From: Phoronis australis
Taxonomy: Eukaryota > Phoronida > Phoronidae
Direction of reading: 5' to 3'
Length of the DNA: 64,000 nt
NCBI GenBank assembly: GCA_002633005.1
Contig: NMRA01000044.1
Coordinates: 1,097,207-1,161,206, forward strand
Positions 61,101 through 62,888 of this stretch are shown here, piece by piece. The stretch's first letter is position 1; the number at the start of each line of letters is the position of its first letter. Under the pieces are notes generated by a model. The model saw nothing but the letters and a program-made list of their open reading frames with translations. It did no database searches and had not been told where the DNA came from. Made by a program: the position numbers and the translations under genes.

Positions 61101-62888
61101 AAAAACATAAAGAATTCTGAATTTTTAACACAAAAAGATCAATTTTTGTGTAATATTTCAGACAAAACCTGTCAAAATTGAAGAAAATTAACTTAAGTTG
61201 CAATTTCAACTTAATTAAGCACAAGTTAATTTTAACCACTTTCGATGGTCAAATTTTCTGAAACGATATTCAGTTATGATGGAGTAAACTACATGCCTCT
61301 AAACTTACCGATGATAAGACTGCAGTACTTTGCTCTAAGATCAGCTGGAACCATCTCTGATTGTAAACAAAAGAAGGCCTGCTCCCATGTTAAGATGTCC
61401 AAATCTTTGGTGATGGTACGGATAGCATAGGCATTTTTACCCTGTAACAAAAGGCAGTCATCATTTTTTTCAGTATTTTAGCATTGCAGGGTTGTAGTCT
61501 TGGACATGAATTTGATGGGAAAAAAATTGATCAATCACTTTTGTTTAAGTATGGCCTCATACCGACATGAACTGATTTAACATGAAAATGAAAAAGACTT
61601 ACCAGTTCAATCGGTGCATCAGTAGGGATGGACAATTTCCGGCACTATTTCTTGAAATTTACAAATAGTTTCTAACGTTTCCAAACCCTAGGAAAATTGA
61701 TGTTTTGGGGAATTTTGCCCAGGTGGGTCACCAGTATCAGTCTCACTAAATTCTCATCGGCTGATCCTTCAAAAATTGGATAAATCAGTGGTGTCCTGAC
61801 TTAGTTATATGAGTAGTCTGTGAGAGACTGAAAACACACAAAAAAACAAATCCTGCATACAGCGGCTAAATAGCTGTCTATTTTCTGAGCATACCTGGTT
61901 CGCTTGGCCTACCTTTTATTTGCACGTCTTTGTAACAAGTTACAGTAAAACGTTCGCAGGTCATTTTGCCAACAAGATATAACAACAAGTCCGGAACACG
62001 GCGGGACACAAGACGATCACAGGCATTGATAGACTTTATCAAGAGTTGCAACTCCTTCCATAAAGAGAACGGGAAAGTTGACGAGTTTGACGTTACTTGG
62101 AAGAGCTTCATAGATGTGTGGCTGTAGTTAAGACAAGAACTAAGATCGATCACAACTGACATTTTGCGGAAATTAAAAATAAAACAGCAGGGAACACCAA
62201 ACACACTCGACACGTTCGAACAATCCCGCGAAAGAGAGGCGATTGGGGTGACACCTGACGTGCATTATGTAGATCTAGCTGAACAGAGACATCTGGTTGA
62301 GTTATTTTGGACTTGCCACTTACCGCACAAAGTTTACCGAGCAAATCAAGCTGGCGATCCAAAAACAAGTATTTGTTTTCTTCGTAGTCAAACCCGTCTT
62401 TCTACAAAACCAATAACACAAAATATCAGGCATGAAGAAAAACATTTAATGACTGCAAACGCACACCACGTTTTCTAATCCTCACTTCACACTGAATTGT
62501 TTTTAGACTTGTACTTACAGAGCAGATTAATCACTGAAAAAAACAAAAGGCGAATAAATTGCTGCAACACCATGCAGGCTAACTGAGTAGCAACCTATTT
62601 ACCTGTTTTTGTAAGTACTTAGTAAATACTAGGCGTACAGTACAACTGAATTCCACCAATTAAAGCATCAAGCGTCCGGCTCAGTGGGCCCTGGCCCGCG
62701 GCACCAAATGAGCAATGTAAATGTATCATGGCGATACTGTTTTATTTTTTCTCTGCACCACAGCAGTAGTCACATACCTTGACGAAATCATGGAGAGGTA
62801 CCCACGACTGTCCAATATCAGTGGATATGTAAGCCATATTGTGCTCCCGTCCGATGTACTGCCCGCGCTCCACCAGGTAAACGTCGCT
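12992..62888 (-). CDS. ITPR: Divergent IP3 receptor (ITPR) family calcium-release channel, 3' three-quarters
   Basis: 46 exons (numbered here 1-46 from the right; 26 and 27 tentative) join in compatible phases into about 2,087 residues plus stop. Conserved landmarks appear in IP3R order: LFLDRQLDLLGKLC, VSFGYYADADEIAILLEP, LLAVCAEGENRY, LADVQDTL, an RIH-associated domain, six TM segments, CDTLWQCTVTV, VIFGIIVDTFSEL, DTCFIC and EHSMW. IP3Rs are tetrameric ER channels that release calcium when IP3 and calcium bind. The IP3-binding core is outside the window, so ligand binding cannot be judged. Spacing from RIH to TM is IP3R-like and far too short for a ryanodine receptor. Odd features: shortened filter, minimal turret, poly-Asp loop, EVH1 ligand in the tail, and six exons present twice in the assembly. 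It may be one of the divergent invertebrate IP3R paralogues rather than the orthologue of vertebrate ITPR1-3. Confidence 0.93.
13196..13825. other. Intron 45, nothing distinctive
   Basis: AT-rich; no repeat or exon recognised. An open frame at 13577-14068 is exon 45 reading through its donor. Confidence 0.5.
13826..14083 (-). CDS. ITPR: ITPR exon 45, zinc-knob histidines and C-terminal domain
   Basis: 86 residues, phase 0 to 0, acceptor AATTTCAG, donor GTAGGT. GFAHHVRHEHSMWSYIFFF supplies the two histidines of the conserved C2H2 motif and the family EH-MW signature. KREQHDFFPLNQALSV matches the family W/FFP-AL motif. The end, IDDVLHHVMELVKKQREE, starts the C-terminal helix. Confidence 0.95.
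14084..15278. repeat. Intron 44 with element fragments and CTCF-like motif
   Basis: 14990-15113 carries a terminus reading, on the reverse strand, TTTTTACC to TTTGTCCC relatives of the dispersed inverted-repeat family. 14273 has a CCACCAGGTGG motif. No exon seen. Confidence 0.4.
15279..15356 (-). CDS. ITPR: ITPR exon 44, CFIC zinc knob
   Basis: 26 residues, phase 0 to 0: WTAESDMRDTCFICNRGS followed by HDFEHHGL. CFIC provides the cysteine pair of the IP3R/RyR C-terminal zinc-binding motif that couples the tail to pore gating. Confidence 0.95.
15357..15775. other. Intron 43, nothing distinctive
   Basis: No repeat or exon recognised. Confidence 0.5.
15776..15928 (-). CDS. ITPR: ITPR exon 43, TM6 and gate
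   Basis: 51 residues, phase 0. A long hydrophobic helix (FFLFALYAIFHISFFIFITT) runs into IGLNVIFGIIVDTFSELRDL, matching the IP3R inner helix and cytosolic gate; the Phe and Ile at the gate constriction are kept. SELRD is closer to ryanodine receptors than to vertebrate IP3Rs at this spot. Confidence 0.95.
15929..16605. other. Intron 42, nothing distinctive
   Basis: Separates the pore-loop exon from the TM6 exon. The junction is phase 0, donor GTAGGC and acceptor TTGTTGTAG. No skipped filter exon was found when reading it for a Gly-rich frame. Confidence 0.5.
16606..16784 (-). CDS. ITPR: ITPR exon 42, TM5 and shortened pore loop
   Basis: Acceptor TTTTTCAG, 59 full codons. TM5 is LSLFWVGVLGVVIFYLYGLI. 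Then only about 20 residues (FMRSAFLPISNQAY) precede the pore helix CDTLWQCTVTVM. The filter region reads RYGLVGDIFD; known IP3Rs have GL, then five more residues including GGG, before VGD. The pore helix and VGD are conserved, so the change is an internal loss in one continuous exon. Confidence 0.93.
16785..17610. other. Intron 41
   Basis: A weak inverted-repeat element fragment lies near 17395-17510. No exon seen. Confidence 0.4.
17611..17734 (-). CDS. ITPR: ITPR exon 41, TM3 end to TM4-TM5 linker
   Basis: 41 codons plus one base. VFVAMSAAG completes TM3, FFAFHLINIVNN aligns with the family TM4 segment, and QLLQGVIKAVTQNG matches the conserved TM4-TM5 linker (family pattern LLNVIKSVTRNG). 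Confidence 0.92.
17735..17840. repeat. Degenerate (AAT/AAC)n microsatellite at the exon 41 acceptor
   Basis: Begins directly at the acceptor of exon 41, so the reverse-strand TTA/TTG repeat takes the place of the polypyrimidine tract. Confidence 0.75.
18116..18245 (-). CDS. ITPR: ITPR exon 40, acidic loop and start of TM3
   Basis: 43 codons. RRFRNKENTVQELE is followed by 11 Asp, then EDVSKLDINLFSFTTLYYL entering TM3. The Asp run comes from an imperfect GAT/GAC repeat (18173-18210) and lies in the loop that is cytosolic in known IP3Rs. Vertebrate IP3Rs have no such run here, to my knowledge. Confidence 0.9.
18246..18708. other. Intron 39
   Basis: Weak inverted-repeat element fragment near 18560-18690; otherwise nothing distinctive. 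Confidence 0.4.
18709..18864 (-). CDS. ITPR: ITPR exon 39, TM2
   Basis: 51 codons with split codons at both ends. It reads PWPVTSSVPGYQFW, TM2 (ILGLGGAHNLFSLFVLISYF), then SNHPRLPNFGWIRKLKR into the cytosolic loop. The 5' 29 bases and acceptor are part of a tandem array. Confidence 0.9.
18836..19024. repeat. 65-bp tandem array x3 spanning the exon 39 acceptor
   Basis: Units at 18836, 18901 and 18966 each start CAGGTACTGAGGATGTCACA. Each carries the first 29 bases of exon 39 plus its intron edge. The acceptor CAG survives in units 1 and 2; in unit 3 the change gives TTTCAATCC, destroying AG. Confidence 0.95.
19025..19517. other. Intron 38
   Basis: A possible inverted-repeat element fragment at 19040-19140; otherwise nothing distinctive. 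Confidence 0.35.
19518..19661 (-). CDS. ITPR: ITPR exon 38, TM1
   Basis: 48 codon equivalents, split codons at both ends. TM1 is VWNYACILLSLAINILMLIS; then WEARHPTMMDIEKNASSPT and VLPNSVAE form the TM1-TM2 lumenal loop, with an N-glycosylation sequon NAS. Confidence 0.93.
   Translation of the reverse strand, partial: VGVELCLYTAEFSYQHSDVDLLGGTPSDHDGHRKERLFTNCTTKLCG
19662..20508. repeat. Intron 37 with dispersed repeat copy 2
   Basis: 19795-20055 is the second copy of the roughly 270-bp repeat also at 5640 and 33105 (GGCTCACAAAAATTGCCTGC, TTACTCCCTCCAAGCCC). The remainder is unremarkable. Confidence 0.6.
20509..20678 (-). CDS. ITPR: ITPR exon 37, linker into TM1
   Basis: 56 codons plus two bases. 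NVLREEVKEKLKWEVDR leads to MQWSKDILKDIYFQRKI and LRNPLAVFFTKFW, aligning with the IP3R segment just before TM1 (NWQKKLR...W). Confidence 0.92.
20679..21761. other. Intron 36
   Basis: No exon. A CTCF-core-like CCACCAGGTGGC sits at 21741, 10-20 bases from exon 36. Confidence 0.4.
21762..21880 (-). CDS. ITPR: ITPR exon 36
   Basis: 39 codons after a split Glu: ELKLTVEQMQAYKYFQKYS, then LSVEVMKDGYLQKVHFRVTN, aligned with the family segment AQIEIVR...IVFPVP before the channel domain. Confidence 0.92.
21881..22297. other. Intron 35, nothing distinctive
   Basis: Starts with a short GA run; no exon or repeat recognised. Confidence 0.4.
22298..22409 (-). CDS. ITPR: ITPR exon 35
   Basis: 37 codons plus one base, acceptor TTTGTTTCAG, donor GTGAGT. 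DSSKTNELKDHLFDVGFG is followed by YYLTIARFNDIESPNYYTH, matching the family NIYILAHQLARHN segment. Confidence 0.9.
22410..23246. other. Intron 34, nothing distinctive
   Basis: AT-rich; no exon or clear repeat found. Confidence 0.45.
23247..23342 (-). CDS. ITPR: ITPR exon 34, basic linker
   Basis: 32 residues, phase 0. Lys/Asn/Ser-rich: PQSTKSVTNTKNIKGKAKN then IAQAGAGLLKDMM. Its low conservation fits a flexible linker between the RIH-associated region and the pre-channel segment. Confidence 0.8.
23343..23788. other. Intron 33 with weak internal repetition
   Basis: At 23400-23590 the phrase ACCATxATGTAAA...GGTAAGAAAGT...TTACCAT recurs about four times in degenerate form. No exon. Confidence 0.45.
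23789..23941 (-). CDS. ITPR: ITPR exon 33
   Basis: 51 residues, phase 0. QLELRKVISTLLHSLVEENG aligns with the family LELKNNASKLLLAIMESR, and DRDALIRVMTECHQAIV with the following helix. Confidence 0.93.
23942..24322. other. Intron 32, nothing distinctive
   Basis: No exon or repeat recognised. Confidence 0.45.
24323..24424 (-). CDS. ITPR: ITPR exon 32
   Basis: 34 residues, phase 0: GNQPNRVVMLDNKIIDYMNF then ILRAGKYKDCPWDK. Matches the family stretch NQxxI...IITALIL directly after the RIH-associated domain. Confidence 0.93.
24425..25949. other. Intron 31 with array at its 5' end
   Basis: 25500-25570 carries an inverted-repeat element terminus (CCCAAACTGGAGAATTTTCACC). 25818-25949 is the donor-spanning array. 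Rest unassigned. Confidence 0.4.
25818..25949. repeat. About 35-38-bp tandem array x4 next to the exon 31 donor
   Basis: Units share GACAAACAATCCCTGTGAAC followed by ACTTG. The last unit ends in TACTTAC, which is the exon 31 donor GTAAGTA on the coding strand. Other units carry weaker AAGTAGTTC donors. Confidence 0.9.
25950..26099 (-). CDS. ITPR: ITPR exon 31, RIH-associated domain
   Basis: 50 residues, phase 0. NYLRDQPDNIKTINIVAETC then QFMSVLYSNISSSTIDLV match the family [22 protein letters not shown] segment closely; IFETLNEFVS matches TLESLTEYCQ. Confidence 0.96.
26100..26568. other. Intron 30, nothing distinctive
   Basis: No exon or repeat recognised. Confidence 0.45.
26569..26715 (-). 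CDS. ITPR: ITPR exon 30, start of RIH-associated domain
   Basis: 49 residues, phase 0. An acidic lead (VGVGDDEDDVLTGLEYKDEG) precedes NICLVLRVLAAMCDGQNSSI, aligned with the family ILRFLQLLCENHNRDLQ helix. Confidence 0.94.
26716..27516. other. Intron 29, nothing distinctive
   Basis: No exon or clear repeat found. Confidence 0.4.
27517..27671 (-). CDS. ITPR: ITPR exon 29
   Basis: 51 codons after a split codon. SKMSLLSAPSPPEKSQHQTL then IQKLSNGGIHDMYTAIDNK and AKEHELMEIKVE. Position and helix content correspond to the regulatory linker before the RIH-associated domain; sequence is weakly conserved. Confidence 0.82.
27689..27920. mobile_element. Inverted-repeat (MITE-like) element
   Basis: Left end ACGGTAAAATATCACCAATT, right end TTAATTGGTGAGATTTCAC; these are inverted. 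The interior is AT-rich with TTTCACTTGTCCGCCATAT near the right arm. The orientation is opposite to 54346-54590. No coding capacity. Confidence 0.75.
28663..28774 (-). CDS. ITPR: ITPR exon 28, Ser/Arg-rich regulatory linker
   Basis: Donor GTATAA was chosen over an alternative GTTAAC seven bases earlier because only it gives the phase-1 end needed by exon 29. The peptide AHHSLSLRSVQTGSRPTSRR continues SLLTPQQSFDEAGKHVN. RRSL is a PKA-type site, and the region is predicted unstructured. Confidence 0.75.
29590..29844. mobile_element. Inverted-repeat (MITE-like) element
   Basis: Ends TACAGTAAAATATCTCCAAT and CAAATTGGTGAAATTTTATT are inverted relatives with several mismatches. Same family as 27689, 30344 and 54346. 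Confidence 0.75.
30344..30561. mobile_element. Inverted-repeat (MITE-like) element
   Basis: Left end TACGGTGCAATATCATCAA, right end AATGGTGAGATTTTACCATA. The interior has TTGCCCAAAATTGCAC and CCGTCTGCCACATCGGGTCC, the family signature. Confidence 0.75.
30880..30911 (-). CDS. ITPR: ITPR exon 27, tentative 32-bp exon
   Basis: Acceptor ATCAG, consensus donor GTAAGG. Reads RMARRSDPLR after a split codon. Accepted because it converts the phase-1 end of exon 26 to the phase 0 needed by exon 28. Short and unconserved; RNA evidence is needed. Confidence 0.5.
30912..31557. other. Intron 26, nothing distinctive
   Basis: No exon or repeat recognised. Confidence 0.4.
31558..31633 (-). CDS. ITPR: ITPR exon 26, tentative
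   Basis: Acceptor ATTGATAG. DEYRYRLDDLMDMDLTYHQ then MTLPSI before a weak donor GTTTCC, ending in phase 1. The first 19 residues look coding; the 3' edge is uncertain. Confidence 0.5.
31730..31927 (-). CDS. ITPR: ITPR exon 25
   Basis: 66 residues, phase 0. QSMLDYFTGTKEESFFYAIR then CRFQLSAVSIKERRALAAQH and a Lys/Ala/Gln helix. Matches the family pattern IQHSFFCRLTxDKKSEKFFKVFYDRM. A 122-codon frame on the + strand here is an antisense shadow. Confidence 0.93.
31928..32520. other. Left part of intron 24, nothing distinctive
   Basis: No exon or repeat before the donor-spanning array at 32521. Confidence 0.4.
32521..32729. repeat. 35-bp tandem array x6 carrying the exon 24 donor
   Basis: Units begin AACATACCCATTACACACCA at 32521, 32556, 32588, 32623, 32658 and 32695 and are directly contiguous. 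On the coding strand nearly every unit contains CAGGTGAGA, the same sequence that forms the true donor of exon 24 at the right edge. Not CRISPR: there are no spacers. Confidence 0.95.
32728..32884 (-). CDS. ITPR: ITPR exon 24
   Basis: 52 codons after a split Lys. QVKLLADVQDTLNDHKAAIR then VLEHLGRPSDNIVREVLAF and MSMMLYNANRKVQ. Close to the family [21 protein letters not shown] segment. The final three bases and donor are shared with the array. Confidence 0.95.
32885..34026. repeat. Intron 23 with dispersed repeat copy 3
   Basis: 33105-33345 is the third copy of the 270-bp repeat (AGGGTTCACAAAGAACTG, CTTGCATGTCAATTTC, CCCCCTCCAAGCCC). No exon. Confidence 0.6.
34027..34185 (-). CDS. ITPR: ITPR exon 23
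   Basis: 53 codon equivalents. Acceptor CATCATTTTCAG is preferred; a second AG 18 bases downstream (GCTCACAG) is also in frame. EKVRQEREELDVKSLQILRA then MIHNEERKLPENWQLKGNNR, matching the family EENEEKLCIKVLQTLREMM. Donor GTTAGT is required for phase with exon 24. Confidence 0.9.
34175..34444. repeat. 90-bp tandem array x3 spanning the exon 23 acceptor
   Basis: Units at 34175, 34265 and 34355 begin CAGCCGATATACTGAAAATG and are almost identical. Each includes the first 11 bases of exon 23 and the acceptor ATTTTCAG, so three copies of the 3' splice site lie in a row. The duplicated segment starts just to the right. Confidence 0.95.
34451..37239. other. Intron 22 in copy A
   Basis: Long intron with no convincing exon. 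The open frame 36258-36500 (+) is kept in copy B with a 3-base indel but shows no protein family and no splice context. Confidence 0.45.
37240..37375 (-). CDS. ITPR: ITPR exon 22, copy A
   Basis: Same 136-bp exon as 44810-44945; the encoded peptide is identical as far as I read it. Probably the second allele. Confidence 0.85.
37376..37510. repeat. (AAT/AAC)n microsatellite at the exon 22 acceptor, copy A
   Basis: Starts one codon from the acceptor and runs about 125 bp, clearly longer than its counterpart at 44948-45030. Open frames of poly-Asn or poly-Ile/Val here are artefacts. Confidence 0.95.
37934..37960. other. Single-N join with local deletion in copy A
   Basis: A poly-C tract is followed by one N at 37954. 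Relative to copy B about 40 bases are missing, including the last 31 bases of exon 21 and its GTAGGT donor. Confidence 0.95.
37955..38125 (-). pseudogene. ITPR: ITPR exon 21, copy A, truncated at the N
   Basis: Lacks the 3' 31 bases and splice donor present at 45497-45527. The rest is the same as copy B. The break coincides with an N next to a homopolymer, so it is most likely an assembly fault. Confidence 0.9.
38782..38943 (-). CDS. ITPR: ITPR exon 20, copy A
   Basis: Same 162-bp exon as 46351-46512, with FDRTKQ where copy B has FDRNKQ. Confidence 0.88.
39614..39700 (-). CDS. ITPR: ITPR exon 19, copy A
   Basis: Same 87-bp exon as 47194-47280; the peptide is unchanged. Confidence 0.88.
40287..40485 (-). 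CDS. ITPR: ITPR exon 18, copy A
   Basis: Same 199-bp exon as 47862-48060, with SFVADDGN where copy B has SFVPDDGN. Confidence 0.88.
41025..41212 (-). CDS. ITPR: ITPR exon 17, copy A
   Basis: Same 188-bp exon as 48602-48789; the encoded peptide is identical. Its phase-0 start cannot follow the phase-2 end of exon 22 copy B, which would precede it if the assembly were literal. Confidence 0.88.
41316..42015. other. Assembly gap, 700 N
   Basis: Run of N between the two segment copies. The round size suggests an estimated scaffold gap. The long open frames across it are meaningless. Confidence 1.
42016..44809. other. Intron 22 in copy B
   Basis: As in copy A, no convincing exon. Its exon 23 would fall in the N gap. 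Confidence 0.45.
44810..44945 (-). CDS. ITPR: ITPR exon 22, copy B
   Basis: Split codons at both ends. EYVDVDGDEALPLGEEFQNH then VKCFIRPEKDVAKRYQLASK and LVQQLA. Weakly conserved ARM-repeat region. Phase-2 end joins exon 23 at 34185. Confidence 0.88.
44946..45030. repeat. (AAT/AAC)n microsatellite at the exon 22 acceptor, copy B
   Basis: Same position as 37376 in copy A but shorter and more interrupted. Confidence 0.95.
45497..45698 (-). CDS. ITPR: ITPR exon 21, copy B, intact
   Basis: 67 codons plus one base. LMENFIEQYGSGRNLKDPAQ, EAVQTYTVYYKDEVGLNSKF, and KNKV-type end QNKVTAQLKFKSKR before donor GTAGGT. Not strongly conserved in the family. Confidence 0.88.
46351..46512 (-). CDS. ITPR: ITPR exon 20, copy B
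   Basis: 54 residues, phase 0. LLGEALGPSLSNASHLKHII then ACVPTVLSSSSLPKSDTVVF. Aligns with the family FVQLLQGVFRVYHCNWL...ESCIRVL region. Confidence 0.9.
47194..47280 (-). CDS. ITPR: ITPR exon 19, copy B
   Basis: 29 residues, phase 0: TFFNKFYWPDAAEYPDEASL then VDKLALSLV; begins with the family TFF motif. Confidence 0.9.
47862..48060 (-). CDS. ITPR: ITPR exon 18, copy B
   Basis: 66 codons after a split Lys. YIWRFMEGLVEQADDLRDYL, RENEAKSLQVLRKAPGKSF, then a helix SSAFYFIEAVFPFLQ. IWRFME matches the family MWKLFENF. Confidence 0.93.
48602..48789 (-). CDS. ITPR: ITPR exon 17, copy B
   Basis: 62 codons plus two bases. GENRYIESLCQTILPIDEII then TILNHPHIDNNLKKPFVRYL. Strong match to the family [23 protein letters not shown] and following helix. 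Acceptor CGTGAACAG. Confidence 0.95.
48893..49761. other. Unique part of intron 16
   Basis: Marks the right boundary of the duplication. No exon or clear repeat. Confidence 0.5.
49762..49846 (-). CDS. ITPR: ITPR exon 16
   Basis: 28 codons after a split Arg: IALLTEKQPNPHLDYLIRVV then DLLAVCAE, the family LVELLAVCTEG signature. Confidence 0.95.
49847..50461. other. Intron 15, nothing distinctive
   Basis: No exon; contains sequence resembling 51470-51650 (AGCTGTTTGGGCT... and AGAGAGCTAGCTGGC-like phrases), an uncharacterised repeat in opposite orientation. Confidence 0.4.
50462..50700 (-). CDS. ITPR: ITPR exon 15, second RIH region
   Basis: 79 codons plus two bases. AFQGNQNNCLKIQPYQVLKV, VNMAAENQHSAPEVLDLLNS, IVKVSGLDLALKRNQGLAMK, then YLMQNYHRAVYVFNMPMDE. 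The order and helices match the ARM2 region after the family LCSEINERVVQHFV stretch. Confidence 0.93.
50701..51006. other. Intron 14
   Basis: Short intron, nothing distinctive. Confidence 0.5.
51007..51168 (-). CDS. ITPR: ITPR exon 14
   Basis: 54 residues, phase 0: DEYSVIWQVWTKALQLLRYL, TRDNPEVQDKVYERFDQLM, EIKTVESELALALRE. Aligns with [21 protein letters not shown] and the following helix of the second RIH domain. Confidence 0.94.
51169..52245. other. Intron 13
   Basis: 51470-51650 resembles parts of 50020-50290 inverted. No exon. Confidence 0.4.
52246..52301 (-). CDS. ITPR: ITPR exon 13
   Basis: 56 bp: GILDILFDMLSEEIDTGLT, matching the family HAVVLELLQIPYEK helix. Confidence 0.92.
52302..52961. 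other. Intron 12, nothing distinctive
   Basis: No exon or repeat recognised. Confidence 0.45.
52962..53166 (-). CDS. ITPR: ITPR exon 12, second RIH domain
   Basis: 68 codons plus one base. VLTTQDSIKINSEVKRYIPI, LRQFTNLKINEEQAEIICKI, LDTFKGYCHQRFEDDLRH, then VNQSVLINH. Matches the family [21 protein letters not shown] and the conserved start of RIH. Confidence 0.95.
53167..54097. repeat. Intron 11 with a degenerate duplication
   Basis: AGTACGGGTAT...GTTATTCAAAGATG at 53720-53770 recurs as AGTACGGGTAT...GTTATTTAAAGATG at 53815-53885. A 7-bp-arm hairpin GGGTACATTTACATTGTACC sits near 53675. Confidence 0.55.
54098..54205 (-). CDS. ITPR: ITPR exon 11
   Basis: 36 residues, phase 0: DLSNYKYDKMLTQCLAILNK then LYSSKSDLFRLAKNAQ. 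Aligns with the family [28 protein letters not shown]. Confidence 0.95.
54346..54590. mobile_element. Best-preserved inverted-repeat (MITE-like) element
   Basis: Left arm TTACAGTAAAATGTCACTAA, right arm (reverse complement) TTACGGTAAAAGCTCACCAA, extending to about 29 bases with a few mismatches. 245 bp, no coding capacity. A partial relative follows at 54660-54815. Confidence 0.85.
55044..55143 (-). CDS. ITPR: ITPR exon 10
   Basis: 33 codons after a split Lys: HLGRQKKVRHELQDMFDASS then YFNVDQLTAIAL. Follows exon 9 directly in phase. Confidence 0.9.
55144..55981. other. Intron 9, nothing distinctive
   Basis: A possible small exon at 55777 was tested and rejected on phase. Confidence 0.45.
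55982..56112 (-). CDS. ITPR: ITPR exon 9, with basic cluster
   Basis: 43 codons plus two bases. SFVVKFKRCERSSVMHLN matches the family LLCIFKREFDES. It is followed by SRKKRKKLSALNPLLDTS, a strongly basic patch with a PKA-like RKKLS. Confidence 0.93.
56113..57022. repeat. Intron 8 with 57-bp direct repeat x2
   Basis: 56762-56875 holds two copies of GAATGCACAATTCxTAGGTC...TTTTTTTAGCCCCC. A poly-C run is at 56917. No exon. Confidence 0.8.
57023..57077 (-). CDS. ITPR: ITPR exon 8
   Basis: 55 bp: split Gln then GLGVLELLYTFQANTRLE, the family ILEILQFILNVRLD helix. Confidence 0.94.
57078..57796. repeat. Intron 7 with 28-30-bp array and a second small element
   Basis: 57141-57235 has three copies of TTTTGGTGAGxTCxCCCAAA. 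57513-57692 is the inverted copy of the element at 10239. Confidence 0.8.
57513..57692. mobile_element. Small inverted-repeat element, copy 2 (inverted)
   Basis: Contains GTCGGGTAAAATGGCGGCTT, the reverse complement of the 10.3 kb core. Ends AATTGACCAATCGCAAG and CGATATGTCAATTATT. Confidence 0.7.
57797..57899 (-). CDS. ITPR: ITPR exon 7
   Basis: Split codons at both ends: HDSKDVKKMIKLYNTADRFE then QCPETKALIDAKH. An acidic/basic helix between the first RIH region and exon 8; moderate conservation. Confidence 0.88.
57922..58103. repeat. Block shared with 8515-8663
   Basis: See the entry at 8515. It begins 22 bases upstream of exon 7 and contains the same TATA-like CTATAAATAG. Confidence 0.75.
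58104..58336. mobile_element. TIR element with about 49-bp arms
   Basis: Left arm ATTTATCGTAATCTATTTTG CCCGGGG; the right arm reverse complement differs at one base over that stretch and at about four over 49. 233 bp in all, non-coding. Target-site duplication is not clear. Confidence 0.88.
58337..59078. other. Rest of intron 6, nothing distinctive
   Basis: Two overlapping open frames at 58645-58950 have no splice context or family. Confidence 0.4.
59079..59208 (-). CDS. ITPR: ITPR exon 6
   Basis: 43 codons plus one base: VLRLLHYLVSFGYYADADEI, AILLEPLLLLLDGRTDRPV. Strong match to the family [28 protein letters not shown]. Confidence 0.96.
59209..60295. other. Intron 5, nothing distinctive
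   Basis: No exon or clear repeat; a 62-codon + strand frame at 60021 is unsupported. Confidence 0.4.
60296..60412 (-). CDS. ITPR: ITPR exon 5
   Basis: 39 residues, phase 0: ISEDLVTVYPVVRDWIADFL then VKNTEMCASTIGQNKLIEQ, aligned with the family MEFVEEYLRDVV...NKLTFEVV. Confidence 0.94.
60421..60520. repeat. (AAT/AAC)n microsatellite near the exon 5 acceptor
   Basis: Begins 8 bases from the acceptor CAG of exon 5. Confidence 0.9.
60845..60957 (-). CDS. ITPR: ITPR exon 4
   Basis: 37 codons after a split Asp: LFVNVGSNFSVLDQRQLVYV then YEEVDDPRAEKLKQKKQ, aligned with the family [21 protein letters not shown]. Confidence 0.94.
61309..61441 (-). CDS. ITPR: ITPR exon 3, end of first RIH region
   Basis: 44 codons plus one base: GKNAYAIRTITKDLDILTWE, QAFFCLQSEMVPADLRAKY, CSLII. 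Strong match to the family [28 protein letters not shown]. Confidence 0.96.
61442..62323. other. Intron 2, containing a long open frame
   Basis: See the entry at 61878-62163. The rest is AT-rich. Confidence 0.45.
61878..62163 (-). CDS. Unassigned open frame inside ITPR intron 2
   Basis: About 94 codons from ATG (MSVVIDLSSCLNYSHTSM) to a stop, with compact protein-like composition: FSLWKELQLLIKSINACDRL, VSRRVPDLLLYLVGKM. It lies on the channel strand but cannot join exons 2 and 3 in frame. Could be a nested first exon, a retrocopy fragment or chance. No family recognised. Confidence 0.25.
62324..62401 (-). CDS. ITPR: ITPR exon 2
   Basis: 26 residues, phase 0: KDGFDYEENKYLFLDRQLD then LLGKLCA, the family YRYQLNLFARMCLDRQ region. 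Confidence 0.94.
62778..62888 (-). CDS. ITPR: ITPR exon 1 of the window
   Basis: 37 residues, phase 0 at both ends, acceptor CTGATTATCAG, donor GTATGT. SDVYLVERGQYIGREHNMAY then ISTDIGQSWVPLHDFVK, aligned with the family [22 protein letters not shown]. The phase-0 acceptor shows the gene continues upstream, beyond the window. Confidence 0.9.

Noticed and set aside
12992-62888. Ryanodine receptor instead of IP3 receptor
   Set aside because: SELRD and DFFP are RyR-like, but CDTL...C.VTV, EH-MW and the spacing of about 1,500 residues from RIH to TM fit IP3R. No SPRY or RyR repeats were seen.
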